From NCBI RefSeq assembly GCF_001280595.1, contig NZ_LITU01000036.1, positions 138,118 through 202,117 on the forward strand: a stretch of DNA of 64,000 bases. Direction: 5' to 3'. Below are positions 1 to 8,489 of the stretch, in pieces. A program made the translations under genes and the position numbers. Position 1 is the stretch's first letter. Each line of letters starts with the position of its first letter. The notes below the pieces were generated by a model. The model did not search any database. It was not told the origin of the DNA and saw nothing but the letters and a program-made list of their open reading frames with translations. The stretch comes from Paenibacillus xylanivorans (lineage in GTDB: Bacteria > Bacillota > Bacilli > Paenibacillales > Paenibacillaceae).

Positions 1-489
1 GGCCGTGAGCAGACAACGCTCCTGACTCCCCTGCTGCTGAACTTCCTTGGATATGACAGTGTCAGCGATATGTTCGATGACTTTCAGGATCACGGCAAGC
101 ATGTACCTGTTCATGCAGCGAAGCTGCTGTTTGAAGCTGCCGCAGGAAACGATGCTGTAGCTTTGGAAATTCTGACCCGCCAGGGTGTCGAGCTTGGCAA
201 ATCAGCTGCTGCGGTCATCCACAAGCTCAAAATGGAAAAGGACACCTTTGACGTGGTACTGGCTGGAAGTCTGCTAACAAGGGGAGATCATGGCTGGATT
301 CGCAGCAAGGTTGAACAGGCTGTCGCAACCGTTGCTCCGAATGCGACCATCGTACCTTTGGCCACTGAGCCTGTCGTCGGTGCATTATGGTCTGCTATGG
401 ATGCGGATGGACATGCGGTAAGCCAGGATGTATATGACAAAATGCGGGCCTTCCGCGACTTCGAACATATTAAGCAAACAACAAGATAA
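1..489 (+). CDS. BadF/BadG-type ATPase (N-acetylglucosamine kinase-like), C-terminal part
   Basis: The frame is open from base 1, so the 5' end lies outside the window; about 162 C-terminal residues are present. The sequence fits the distal half of a sugar kinase of the ASKHA/BadF fold: a helical stretch, then VVLAGSLLTRG and a C-terminal TEPVVGALW segment, both typical of GlcNAc-kinase-like proteins. These enzymes phosphorylate a sugar at C6 with ATP. The stop is 55 bases before the GH4 6-phospho-glycosidase, so the two are probably cotranscribed. I infer that the kinase may supply 6-phosphorylated substrate to that enzyme. The N-terminal phosphate-binding motif cannot be checked here. Confidence 0.8.
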   Translation, partial: GREQTTLLTPLLLNFLGYDSVSDMFDDFQDHGKHVPVHAAKLLFEAAAGNDAVALEILTRQGVELGKSAAAVIHKLKMEKDTFDVVLAGSLLTRGDHGWIRSKVEQAVATVAPNATIVPLATEPVVGALWSAMDADGHAVSQDVYDKMRAFRDFEHIKQTTR

Positions 490-544
490 GCGACAATAGA
501 GACTGTCATCATAAAAAATTCTTAAATGACTGGAGTGTGCAAAA

Positions 545-1870
545 ATGGCAAATGAACAAGGACTGAAAATAGCTGTAATCGGCGGTGGATCTTCCTATAC
601 TCCGGAGCTCGTTGAGGGGTTCATCCTTCACCATGCCGAGCTGCCGGTACGCGAGCTGTGGCTGGTGGATATTGAACCGGGTCAGCGCAAACTAAACATT
701 GTTGGCAACCTGGCCAAACGCATGGTGGAGAAATCCGGCCTTCCGATTGAAATTCATCTGACGCTCGACCGCCGCGAAGCCATCAAGGGTGCGGACTTCG
801 TCAGCACTCAAATGCGTGTCGGGATGCTTGACGCCCGTGGCCGCGATGAATCCATCCCTTTGAAATACGGCGTGATCGGCCAGGAAACCACCGGTCCCGG
901 AGGCATGATGAAGGCGCTGCGGACGATTCCGGTCCTGCTCGACATCTGCCGTGACATCGAAGAACTCGCCCCCAATGCTTGGCTGCTGAACTTTACGAAT
1001 CCGGCGGGTATGGTCACCGAAGCCATTCTGAAGTATTCCAACGTAAAAAGCATCGGTCTCTGTAATGCACCGATCGGCCTCATCAAGCAGACCTCGGCCA
1101 AATACGGCGTAGAAGCGGATCGCATCTATGCCGAGTTTGTCGGCCTGAACCATCTGCACTGGATTACACGTATCGATGTGAGCGGAGAAGACAAACTGGA
1201 TGAGATGCTGGCCGATACGGCCAGTTACAGCGCAAAGAACGTACCTGCACGGGAATGGAATCCGGAATTCCTGCAATCCCTGCATGCCCTGCCTTCCTAC
1301 TATCTGAAATATTTCTATATGACCGATGCCATGCTCGAAGAGCAGCTGGAATCCTTACAAAAAGGCGGCAACCGTGCGGAAGTGGTTAAACGCGTCGAAG
1401 AAGAACTGTTCGAGCTATATAATGATCCAGAGCTGAAGGATAAACCGAAACAGCTGGAACAGCGTGGCGGCGCCTTCTATTCCGAAGCAGCCGTGAACCT
1501 GATGCGCTCGCTCTACAACGGAACGAATGACATTCAGACGCTGAACGTCGCTAATCAAGGCATCATTGAATTCCTGCCGGACGATGCCAGCATTGAAGTC
1601 AACTGCGTGGTCACCAAAACCGGCCCGCTGCCGCTGCAGCTGACCAAGGTTCCTCCGATGGCCGTCGGACTGATCCATGCGGTTAAAACCTATGAGCGCC
1701 TCGCCATCGATGCTGCCGTGACCGGTGATCGCGGATTGGCCATACAAGCATTGGCCCATCATCCTTTGGTCCCTTCTGTCGAAGTGGCGATTCAGATGCT
1801 GGACGAAATGCTCGAAGCCAACAAGGAATATTTGCCGCAGTTTTTTACTGAATCTACAGCTAATGCATAA
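545..1870 (+). CDS. Family 4 glycoside hydrolase (6-phospho-beta-glucosidase type)
   Basis: A 441-residue protein of normal GH4 length. GH4 enzymes cleave 6-phospho-glycosides in the cytoplasm by an NAD+ and divalent-metal (usually Mn) redox-elimination mechanism. The N-terminus has a Rossmann fold with VIGGGSSYTPEL (residues 11-22). GQETTGPGGMMKALR (112-126) and NFTNPAGMVTEA (149-160) are family signatures. The expected metal ligands are Cys173 in GLCNAP and His203 in GLNHLHW. It resembles LicH/CelF-type 6-phospho-beta-glucosidases more than alpha-galactosidases, but substrate cannot be fixed from sequence. It follows a BadF-type kinase by 55 bases. The ATG has no strong Shine-Dalgarno; 'tggagtg' is the nearest candidate. 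Confidence 0.9.
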   Translation: MANEQGLKIAVIGGGSSYTPELVEGFILHHAELPVRELWLVDIEPGQRKLNIVGNLAKRMVEKSGLPIEIHLTLDRREAIKGADFVSTQMRVGMLDARGRDESIPLKYGVIGQETTGPGGMMKALRTIPVLLDICRDIEELAPNAWLLNFTNPAGMVTEAILKYSNVKSIGLCNAPIGLIKQTSAKYGVEADRIYAEFVGLNHLHWITRIDVSGEDKLDEMLADTASYSAKNVPAREWNPEFLQSLHALPSYYLKYFYMTDAMLEEQLESLQKGGNRAEVVKRVEEELFELYNDPELKDKPKQLEQRGGAFYSEAAVNLMRSLYNGTNDIQTLNVANQGIIEFLPDDASIEVNCVVTKTGPLPLQLTKVPPMAVGLIHAVKTYERLAIDAAVTGDRGLAIQALAHHPLVPSVEVAIQMLDEMLEANKEYLPQFFTESTANA

Positions 1871-2020
1871 TTCAGCTATAATCCACTCGTCCTGATGCCA
1901 TAAGAAAAACGTCTATCGACGTACTTTCATAGAAGACAGACCGAATTAAAATATTGTTTTTCTTACAATGATAGAATGGTTCAGCTTCGCTGATATTGAT
2001 GGATCCTATAATCTTATACG

Positions 2021-2060
2021 AAACCGCCATGTCCCAGGATTTCCTGAGATATGGCGGTTT
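2021..2060. other. Inverted repeat downstream of the GH4 gene
   Basis: AAACCGCCAT at 2021-2030 pairs with ATGGCGGTTT at 2051-2060, and an inner CAGGA/TCCTG pair lies at 2035-2046. No clear T-tract follows on the plus strand, so it is only a possible terminator or mRNA 3' stabiliser for the GH4 transcript. The rest of 1871-2140 shows nothing gene-like. Confidence 0.45.
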
Positions 2061-2140
2061 GTCGTTATAGGTACTTGCCCATCTATATCGCTTTGCTCAA
2101 AGCATTCATCAAATGCATTCTCCTAGCTCCATCCATAAAA

Positions 2141-2173
2141 AAGCAGGCAGGGAGCTAATCTCCCTGCCTGCTT
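2141..2173 (-). terminator. Intrinsic terminator of the GH8 gene
   Basis: A perfect 14-bp stem (AAGCAGGCAGGGAG with its complement, 5-base loop) is followed on the minus strand by a T run. It lies about 30 bases after the GH8 stop codon. Confidence 0.9.
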
Positions 2174-2204
2174 GCATATGAGTAATCAATCCATTTCAAG
2201 TTGC

Positions 2205-3434
2205 TTAGTATGTCCACCAGTTACCGGACATCACGATCATGGAGAACAGCTTGATACTGTCTTCATAGTAGCCCTCATTGGAGCTGCCGGCCGTTTTGGT
2301 CCAGACGGAATTCAGCCAGTTTTGGTTCGTGGACGAGGTCATAGCGCTGACACCAAACGGTGCATAGAACGCGCCGCTGCCGCCGGACCCTGTGACAGTG
2401 CCGTTGAGTTTATAACCATCCTTCACACTACTAGGGTTGCCGCTTACTTTGGTCGAGATCCAGCTATTCATTTGATTGAGCTGATTGAGCGCCCGGCTGT
2501 CACCGGTCATCAGGTAATCCGTTGCGATCCGCCAAGGTGTACGACATGAGTTGTAATCGTAGCTGCCGTCGTTTGCCCCTTCCAGAAAATCAGCTGAAGC
2601 CGGCTTGTAAGTCGAACCAGACAGAACAACGAAGTCTGGAAGCAATCCGGTTGATGAGCTGTAGCCGCTATATAAGGAGTTGATGATGGTATAGGTTTTG
2701 TCGATCACGTTCGCCCATTTGGCATCACCGGTTGCCGCCTGGAACGCCTTCAAGTGATTCAGCATAAAGTCCGATGGACGGGTGGCATTTTTGAACGTGT
2801 TATCCGTTGCCCAGTCGCCAAGACGCAGCGTCCATTGGGACTGATTCACGTCACTTTGCATGATAGCATTGATGATGTCCTTGCCCGCCTGAAGGTAGTT
2901 GATACTGCCGCTGCTACCCCACTGCTTGTCCGCAAGCAAGAGCGAATAGGCAATATCCATATCTCCATCCGTGGCCGAGTCTGCGCCTTCAATGTTCTGG
3001 AAGCTGCTGTTTTGTTTCCAAGCCATCAGTTTCGAATTGTTGTCGCTCGGATGAGCTTTATAATATTGATAAAGTCCGTCAAAATAAGTCTGCGCATTGC
3101 TCTCATAACCAGCCATTAGAACCGTTGCCAGCATTCCGTACCCATGTGCCTCGGATACGGTATTCCCGTTGGACTGATACTTCACATAATACTTGCCTGT
3201 GCCCGCCGTTTTCAGATATGCCGATTTCCAGCTGTCCCATTTCGCTTTCACGGAGCTGTCCATCGCGCTTTGTGTAACATTGCTCGGTTTGATCGAGCCG
3301 CTGGTATATGTCGTGTGCTGCGGAAACGGCTTGTTCGGAGAGGCGAAAGCGAATCCTGCCGGAATCAGAAGAAAAGCGAGACAACACATCGTAACAGCCT
3401 TGCTGCTAAACGAAAATTTCCTATTTTTTCTCAT
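2205..3434 (-). CDS. Secreted glycoside hydrolase family 8 (endoglucanase/lichenase/chitosanase)
   Basis: A 409-residue precursor that hydrolyses beta-1,4 (or beta-1,3-1,4) glucans or chitosan outside the cell by an inverting mechanism. An N-terminal signal peptide is clear: MRKNRK, a hydrophobic run to about residue 30, and a likely cut near AFA-S. The general acid is Glu95 in SEAHGYGM. The GH8 signature ATDGDMDIAYSLLLAD spans about 154-169. A later SYDYNSCRTPWRIATDYL segment is where subfamily a places its Asp base, so glucanase and chitosanase activity cannot be separated by eye. AAAGGAG lies 8 bases before the ATG. Promoter-side operators at 3565-3599 suggest catabolite and LacI-type control. 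Confidence 0.93.
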   Translation of the reverse strand: MRKNRKFSFSSKAVTMCCLAFLLIPAGFAFASPNKPFPQHTTYTSGSIKPSNVTQSAMDSSVKAKWDSWKSAYLKTAGTGKYYVKYQSNGNTVSEAHGYGMLATVLMAGYESNAQTYFDGLYQYYKAHPSDNNSKLMAWKQNSSFQNIEGADSATDGDMDIAYSLLLADKQWGSSGSINYLQAGKDIINAIMQSDVNQSQWTLRLGDWATDNTFKNATRPSDFMLNHLKAFQAATGDAKWANVIDKTYTIINSLYSGYSSSTGLLPDFVVLSGSTYKPASADFLEGANDGSYDYNSCRTPWRIATDYLMTGDSRALNQLNQMNSWISTKVSGNPSSVKDGYKLNGTVTGSGGSGAFYAPFGVSAMTSSTNQNWLNSVWTKTAGSSNEGYYEDSIKLFSMIVMSGNWWTY

Positions 3435-3564
3435 AAACTTACGCTCCTTTTAGGTTCATATGGGTCTTGATCCATGACATAACCTTTAAGCCGAAAATTC
3501 AGTGCAGCATCTGGATGGTTAAACAATGATTTGATACTCGCTAAACCACAATCACCTCCGCCTT

Positions 3565-3599
3565 AAAGTTAAAGCGCTTTAACTTTTAAAACGCTTACA
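3565..3599. promoter_or_regulatory. Tandem LacI-family/CcpA operators upstream of the GH8 gene
   Basis: Bases 3565-3586 form a perfect 22-bp palindrome with half-site AAAGTTAAAGC and a central CG, typical of LacI/GalR operators. Overlapping its edge, TTAAAACGCTTACA at 3586-3599 matches the cre consensus TGWAARCGYTWNCW at 13 of 14 positions. The pair lies 130-165 bases upstream of the GH8 start. Confidence 0.65.
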
Positions 3600-3650
3600 T
3601 TTATTTTAAATGTTCTTCTAATATTTGTAAATAGACCTTCCGAGATTGAA

Positions 3651-4183
3651 TCAATAGTCCTGAATCGACATTTTCCATAAAAAAACCCAGGAACCAACGT
3701 CCCAGGTTTTGCTTGCCTTCATGTCGCCCTCCATCATCGGGAGTTGACTCCTCACTCGATAGAGTGCGATATAATCTAGAACGAGCCCCACAACGAGTAA
3801 CATCAGTAAGAAAATCTTCGTCTTATAGCTGCTCCCGGTCCATTCGTTGATCTTCATAATCCAGTCCGGCAGAGAATACTGTCCGTTATAAGCGGCGTGG
3901 CCAGAATTACCCAGGCAAACAGCAGGGCAGGCAGGGCATAGATCGCATTTGTCAGTCGCCTGTGACCGCGCACGGCCATTTCCAGTCCCAGCGCGACCAT
4001 CGCAGTATGTACAGGATGACTGACACTCATGATAGTCGGCAGGAAGCTTTCTTCAAACCTGTAAGGGAATAGACTCCAGAAATCCCAATGGATCGTCTTT
4101 CCTCCAAACATCGTCGCGCTGTAATCGATCGATCCGGCATTCAGCCACCTACGACTGAGCCCCTCCATGAGCTGGAAGCTCAC
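3651..4183 (-). pseudogene. Broken membrane protein, PrsW-protease-like remnant
   Basis: Two minus-strand frames together read as one membrane protein. The first ends in ALLFAWVIL near 3898. The shifted frame continues as HAAYNGQYSLPDW and then has another transmembrane segment (KIFLLMLLVVGLVLDYIALY). The 5' side is also missing, because a TAG directly precedes the GTG at 4183. The HPVHTAM...(H)AAYNG spacing is reminiscent of PrsW-type membrane proteases, but the assignment is tentative. As written, the two frames overlap by ATGA, so translational coupling of two small proteins is the alternative. It lies downstream of the TetR gene. Confidence 0.45.
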
Positions 4184-4222
4184 CTAAGGATTTTATATAA
4201 GACTCCTCCCTGTATTCAGCTA

Positions 4223-4858
4223 TTAAGGACGGCCTGTTACAATCCGCAATAAGAGGTCAACCTCTGGCATTTGATAAGCTTCATCTTCGTGAATGTTTAA
4301 GGTCATTAGTGCAGAAACAACTGTAAAATAGGTGGAAACCAACTGCCGAGGATCACCCGGTGCAAATTCGCCTGCTTTCTGCCCTTCAATAAATAATGGT
4401 TCCAATATATCGACCACATAGGATTCCATGGAATATTGCTCAATAAGCTGTTTTGCTTTCTCAGGCACCCCATCCGATGTACGAGCCTGATGAATCAGCA
4501 TAAAATAAAGCTGACCCTCACTATCGAGTTGAGTAAAAGCTCTTAACTTTTCGATGGGAGAGCCAGGTAATTGGTAGACACTTTTCATACTATCAATCGA
4601 CTCTTGGATCGCTTGCTGAATAAGTAGGATAAATAGTTCGTCTTTGGATTTGAAGTAGTGGTATAACAGACCCTGACTGATACCTGCCTCTGTGGCGATC
4701 ATGCTCAATTTCGCCCCAATAATGCCTCTTCGTGCAAAAATCTTAAGTGCCGCTTCTATGATCTGTTCTTTTCGTTCATCGCGGATAACCTGAAGTTGTT
4801 CTTCGTTCAACGGTGACAATGTTTTTCGCTCCTTTTTAATTTCCAGCCTATATTTCAT
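4223..4858 (-). CDS. TetR/AcrR family transcriptional regulator
   Basis: A 211-residue repressor. The N-terminal helix-turn-helix is clear from about residue 31 to 75 (IIEAALKIFARRGI, then AGISQGLLYHYFKSKDELF), followed by a helical ligand-binding domain of unknown specificity. The start is 3 bases after the stop of the flavin monooxygenase gene, with GGAAGAG as ribosome site inside that gene's end, so the two form one operon. It probably represses its own operon and senses the monooxygenase substrate or product. A candidate operator overlaps the promoter at 6430-6440. Confidence 0.9.
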   Translation of the reverse strand: MKYRLEIKKERKTLSPLNEEQLQVIRDERKEQIIEAALKIFARRGIIGAKLSMIATEAGISQGLLYHYFKSKDELFILLIQQAIQESIDSMKSVYQLPGSPIEKLRAFTQLDSEGQLYFMLIHQARTSDGVPEKAKQLIEQYSMESYVVDILEPLFIEGQKAGEFAPGDPRQLVSTYFTVVSALMTLNIHEDEAYQMPEVDLLLRIVTGRP

Positions 4859-4861
4859 TTT

Positions 4862-6349
4862 TCACTCTTCCGGTGGAAAGGGTACAAAGCTTGCTTTAGA
4901 AAAGGATGGTAACTGGTTCAAAAACCCATCCAATGTTTGGCCCTTTTTTTGCAAAAACGCAGTGAACCATTGGTTGTCTTCAATTGATGCATGAGCAAGA
5001 ATAGAGCTTACCATCTGTACATTAGTCATTACAGTTGGGGAGAACAATAAGGAATTCACTCCCCAATACAATAAAAATTGCTCCACATTATGGCTCGATG
5101 TTGTCTGTTGGAGAAACACATTAAAGTATTTTTGAGCAAAATCAATCCCGATCAATGGCTGACCCACATATTCTACGCCTGACCATTGTAAATCAGAGAC
5201 ACAATTCAACCACCAAGCAGGCTCAACCACATCCTGTAGTCTTTGGAGAACTGTCTGTTCATAAAAGGGTTGGGGATTGGTGCGTTGATCGCTTAAACAC
5301 TGCTCTAACATCTCCACTTCAATCGCAGCCATGGTCATCCCAAGACCATAAATCGGATCGAAATTGCAGAACGCATCTCCCAGTACCAACAGTCCAGATG
5401 GCCATTTTTCCATTTGTTCAAAGTGATGGCGAAACAATTCCGATATCCTATAGCCTCGGGGAGATGTGAGCGGTTCAAGTTTCTTCAAAACCTCCGCAAT
5501 CAGCGGGTCTACAAGCTGAGCAACGTTTTGTTCAAATTCTTGTACGGTCGTGCCAGGATAATGTCCACCCGCACTCCAAAGCAACATTTCTGCTCTATTA
5601 TTTTCAACGATGGAGAAAACGCCTGTGAATTCCTTCTTTCGGGAATTCCCATCAACTCGTATAACATCCCATTCTTCGGATAGAGGCGAAGGAATATGAT
5701 AATGGCGAGTACTGTATCCCAGAGAAACCTTTAGAAGATCACGTTGAGGTACAGTATAACCCAGATCCTGAAGCCATGTCACCAGCTTGGAAGAACGTCC
5801 GCTGGAATCCACTACCAGATCCGCTGTAAGTGTTCTATGCTGTCTAGATGGTCCGCGATCTCGTACGGAGATACCCGTGACAATGGTCTGTTCCGCATTG
5901 GTTAGCAAACCAATTACGTCTGTTTTGGGAAGAAATCGTACATTCGGAATCCCTTTCACCCGTCTACGAAACACCCATTCCAGTAATGCCCTGCTGAACG
6001 TAGATTCATTCTCTGAGTTTGGCATATCGAAGCTTCCATATGGATTGCTCAAATGAGCGATTTTGTTGAATGACGAGGGGGCCCCTTGTGACAGTAAATC
6101 ATCGTTAAATCCTGGAAAGAGGCGATTCATAATAGTGCTCCCACGCGGCGTAAGTCGATGCGGCTGAAAATCCTGTGGGGTCCCGGCGCGATTTTCAGGT
6201 TTGTCAGGGAAGTCATCTTTATCTACTATCCAAACTTCATCGTAGTATTCGGAAAGTACCTTTGCAGTTAGTAGTCCACTTATTCCTCCCCCAATGATAA
6301 TGGCACGTTCTGAACTTTCTTGCGGAACTGCTGCATTCGTCTCTTTCAT
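4862..6349 (-). CDS. FAD-dependent monooxygenase/oxidoreductase
   Basis: A 495-residue cytoplasmic flavoprotein of the p-hydroxybenzoate hydroxylase fold. The FAD-binding IIIGGGISGLLTAKVL is at about residues 17-32. ADLVVDSSGRSS is near 175. LLVLGDAFCNFDPIYGLGMTMA near 320 carries the second FAD motif (GDA...P..G.G). The last 150 residues are less conserved. Substrate is unknown; relatives hydroxylate or epoxidise aromatic or terpenoid compounds or modify antibiotics. The halogenase WxWxIP motif is not visible. It is the first gene of an operon with a TetR regulator, the usual layout for an inducible detoxification gene. Confidence 0.85.
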   Translation of the reverse strand: MKETNAAVPQESSERAIIIGGGISGLLTAKVLSEYYDEVWIVDKDDFPDKPENRAGTPQDFQPHRLTPRGSTIMNRLFPGFNDDLLSQGAPSSFNKIAHLSNPYGSFDMPNSENESTFSRALLEWVFRRRVKGIPNVRFLPKTDVIGLLTNAEQTIVTGISVRDRGPSRQHRTLTADLVVDSSGRSSKLVTWLQDLGYTVPQRDLLKVSLGYSTRHYHIPSPLSEEWDVIRVDGNSRKKEFTGVFSIVENNRAEMLLWSAGGHYPGTTVQEFEQNVAQLVDPLIAEVLKKLEPLTSPRGYRISELFRHHFEQMEKWPSGLLVLGDAFCNFDPIYGLGMTMAAIEVEMLEQCLSDQRTNPQPFYEQTVLQRLQDVVEPAWWLNCVSDLQWSGVEYVGQPLIGIDFAQKYFNVFLQQTTSSHNVEQFLLYWGVNSLLFSPTVMTNVQMVSSILAHASIEDNQWFTAFLQKKGQTLDGFLNQLPSFSKASFVPFPPEE

Positions 6350-6429
6350 GAAAGTATCCCTCCAATTATAAATTCATGCAATTATGATGATAGTGAAGCT
6401 ATAAGCAGAGATTTCTAACTTAGGTTAAT

Positions 6430-6478
6430 CGGTTCAACCGTTCAATGTTAGATTATAGTAATTTTTATTAGTTGTCAA
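6430..6478 (-). promoter_or_regulatory. Promoter and candidate TetR operator of the monooxygenase operon
   Basis: On the minus strand TTGACA (6473-6478) and TATAAT (6452-6457) are perfect hexamers, though the 15-base spacer is short. The inverted repeat CGGTTCAACCG (6430-6440) lies just downstream of the -10, where a repressor would block initiation. It is about 80 bases upstream of the start codon. Confidence 0.55.
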
Positions 6479-6687
6479 AGTTAAGATGATACTACCTATG
6501 TTAACGAAATAAAAAGTGACCTGATCATAATCGCATCCCTGCGGCACGCTTTCTTTACCGCAACCTCGAACTGTTCGTGAAAGCTCACCATCTATCTTGT
6601 GCATAAAGATAGCGTCTTTATGCTTTAACAGCTCTGATCGAATCACCTTATGCAATCCACTAGCTAGTACCCATTACGTCATATCAT

Positions 6688-6801
6688 TCAGTCCATTCCG
6701 CTTGCCCACACATGTCCACTAGGGTCCGGGTAATCCCTGCACATCACATACAATTCACACCAAAGGATATTATTTAAAACGGCTGTTTCTAAGTGCGTCA
6801 T
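6688..6801 (-). pseudogene. 37-codon VOC/glyoxalase-like tail fragment
   Basis: A short minus-strand frame starts at an ATG with an AAAAGGA upstream. It ends in CELYVMCRDYPDPSGHVWAS followed by GMD and a stop. The DPxGHVW motif close to the stop is typical of the C-terminus of vicinal-oxygen-chelate proteins, whose full length is about 120-150 residues. It is probably a decayed remnant and is unlikely to be functional. Confidence 0.3.
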
Positions 6802-6863
6802 CTATTCATTTCCTTTTAATGCTCATGTCTTACCAGTTATAATCCGGAATATGAGGTCTGATG

Positions 6864-7036
6864 TTATTGTTTTTTACCGATAAATGCAAATGACAGAACA
6901 CTGCCGCCGAACAGTATAATGGTCATTACGATAAACGACATCTGCATGCCGGCAACAAACGTTTGGCTGCCACTCAGAATTGTGCCGAGGATGGCCACCC
7001 CTATCGTCGCCCCAAGCTGCCGACTTAAAGTATTCT
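6864..7036 (-). pseudogene. C-terminal fragment of an EmrB/QacA-type MFS exporter
   Basis: The minus strand encodes NTLSRQLGATIGVAILGTIL, a short loop, a last transmembrane helix (FIVMTIILFGGSVLSFAFIG) and KKQ-stop. RQLG..IGVAILGTIL is a hallmark of the last part of 14-helix drug/proton antiporters. Nothing of the other 12 or so helices is present. At about 7030 the sequence switches to unrelated coding-like sequence in another frame (YAVFDYLKEYFK), which suggests a deletion junction. Confidence 0.65.
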
Positions 7037-7118
7037 TTTAGATAATCAAATACTGCATAGTCTGATGGCTCTTCAATTCTTATTTATTAACCCCCTTCTT
7101 CAGGAGCAGTCAACCCAT

Positions 7119-8489
7119 TTAAGATTTAGTTGATTTATCTTTTAAAAGCTTTTGAATGGTAACTCCAAATAAAACACAGCAAGTAATTGCCGCACATAAA
7201 TCTGCAATGGGCTCAGCAATAATAACCGCGTCCGTTTTCGGACTAATAAAATTTGGGAGGAAGAGTACTAATGGAATAAGCAGAATAATTTTGCGCAAAA
7301 TCGCAATGAATATAGAAACTCTAGCTTGTCCCAAGGCAATAAAGATCTGTTGAAAGGCTAATTGAATACCATAAATACATGTTCCTAGGAAAAATATTTT
7401 CATTAGTCTGGCCGTCAGTACAATAAGCTCTCGATCGTTGGTGAACAGGCTAATGGGTAACTGCGGTATAAAAATTGCTATGCCCCACATCAACAAGCCA
7501 ATAGCAGCACAAATAATACTACAATATGAAATTGTGGATTTTACTCGTGTATAATCGTGAGCTCCGTAGTTATAGCTAATGATTGGTTGTGCTCCCTGAG
7601 CAAAACTGGACAGCAAAAGCCCAAATATCTGCATCAGCGTTCCCATAATCCCCATAGCCGCAACATACATGTCACCACCATATCTGGCGAGAGACGTGTT
7701 AAATACAATTTGAATTAAACTTTCCGTCGATAGCATAATGAACGGAGAAAGCCCCAACGTAAGTACGCTTGCTGCTTGTTTAAGGTTGATGCGCATATTG
7801 GATAAGCGTAAGCGCAAATGGGCACGTTTGGACATTAAAAAGCCTAATACCCAAATGGCCGAAATAAATTGTGCAATAACAGTTGCCCATGCAGCACCCT
7901 TAATGCCCAAATTCATACCATAAATAAAAATGGTGTCGAGGATAATGTTCACAACCGCACCAACACATACCGTGAGCATGGCTGTTTTAGCATTTCCTTG
8001 TGCTGCAATAAACGGATTTAATCCCAGAGAAATGAGTACTCCTAAAGTTCCAAAAAGGTAAATGTCTAAAAATTCATTGGCGAATGGCAAAGTCTCATGA
8101 CTGGCACCAAATAGTGTTAAGAATGGTGACTTAAATAGAAGAAACACAGTTGTTATTAGTATGGATGCCATTAGTAGCATAGAAAAACAACTACCAAGCA
8201 ATTCTTCCGCTTTTTTATGTTCCCCTTCTCCCATTTTTATAGAAGCTAAAGGAGCACCACCAGTTCCAAATAGAGCTGCAACCGCTGAAATTAACATAAT
8301 AATCGGAAAAGATACACCTATAGCCGATAAAGCTAGTGTTCCCCCTTCTTCCATTCTGCCCAGGAACATTCGATCAACTACGCTATACATGGCATTGATT
8401 AACTGAGCTATGACGGCCGGAGTAGCTAACCAAAAAATTAGCTTGGGGATACTTTCATTAGTAAAACGGTAATTCATTTTATTTTTCAT
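7119..8489 (-). CDS. MATE family multidrug efflux transporter (MepA-like)
   Basis: A 456-residue membrane protein with about 12 transmembrane helices in two related halves, normal for MATE antiporters that export drugs or cations using Na+ or H+. Seen are KLIFWLATPAVIAQLINAMYS near the N-terminus, DRMFLGR, GTGGAPLASI, and LNPFIAAQGNAKTAM around 160-175. The second half repeats the pattern (SFAQGAQPIISYNYGA near 305). It sits alone in an AT-rich accessory region, 80 bases upstream of the broken MFS tail. The start ATG sits about 10 bases after AAAGGATG. Substrate is unknown. Confidence 0.92.
   Translation of the reverse strand: MKNKMNYRFTNESIPKLIFWLATPAVIAQLINAMYSVVDRMFLGRMEEGGTLALSAIGVSFPIIMLISAVAALFGTGGAPLASIKMGEGEHKKAEELLGSCFSMLLMASILITTVFLLFKSPFLTLFGASHETLPFANEFLDIYLFGTLGVLISLGLNPFIAAQGNAKTAMLTVCVGAVVNIILDTIFIYGMNLGIKGAAWATVIAQFISAIWVLGFLMSKRAHLRLRLSNMRINLKQAASVLTLGLSPFIMLSTESLIQIVFNTSLARYGGDMYVAAMGIMGTLMQIFGLLLSSFAQGAQPIISYNYGAHDYTRVKSTISYCSIICAAIGLLMWGIAIFIPQLPISLFTNDRELIVLTARLMKIFFLGTCIYGIQLAFQQIFIALGQARVSIFIAILRKIILLIPLVLFLPNFISPKTDAVIIAEPIADLCAAITCCVLFGVTIQKLLKDKSTKS

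Noticed and set aside
3661-3715. Repeated CCCAGG near 3688 and 3702 as a terminator stem
   Set aside because: The copies are direct, not inverted, and cannot form a stem; the sequence lies inside the broken membrane-protein frame.
6434-6655. 73-codon minus-strand frame upstream of the monooxygenase
   Set aside because: It starts at TTG without a ribosome site, runs through the promoter and operator of the next gene, and matches no family I know.
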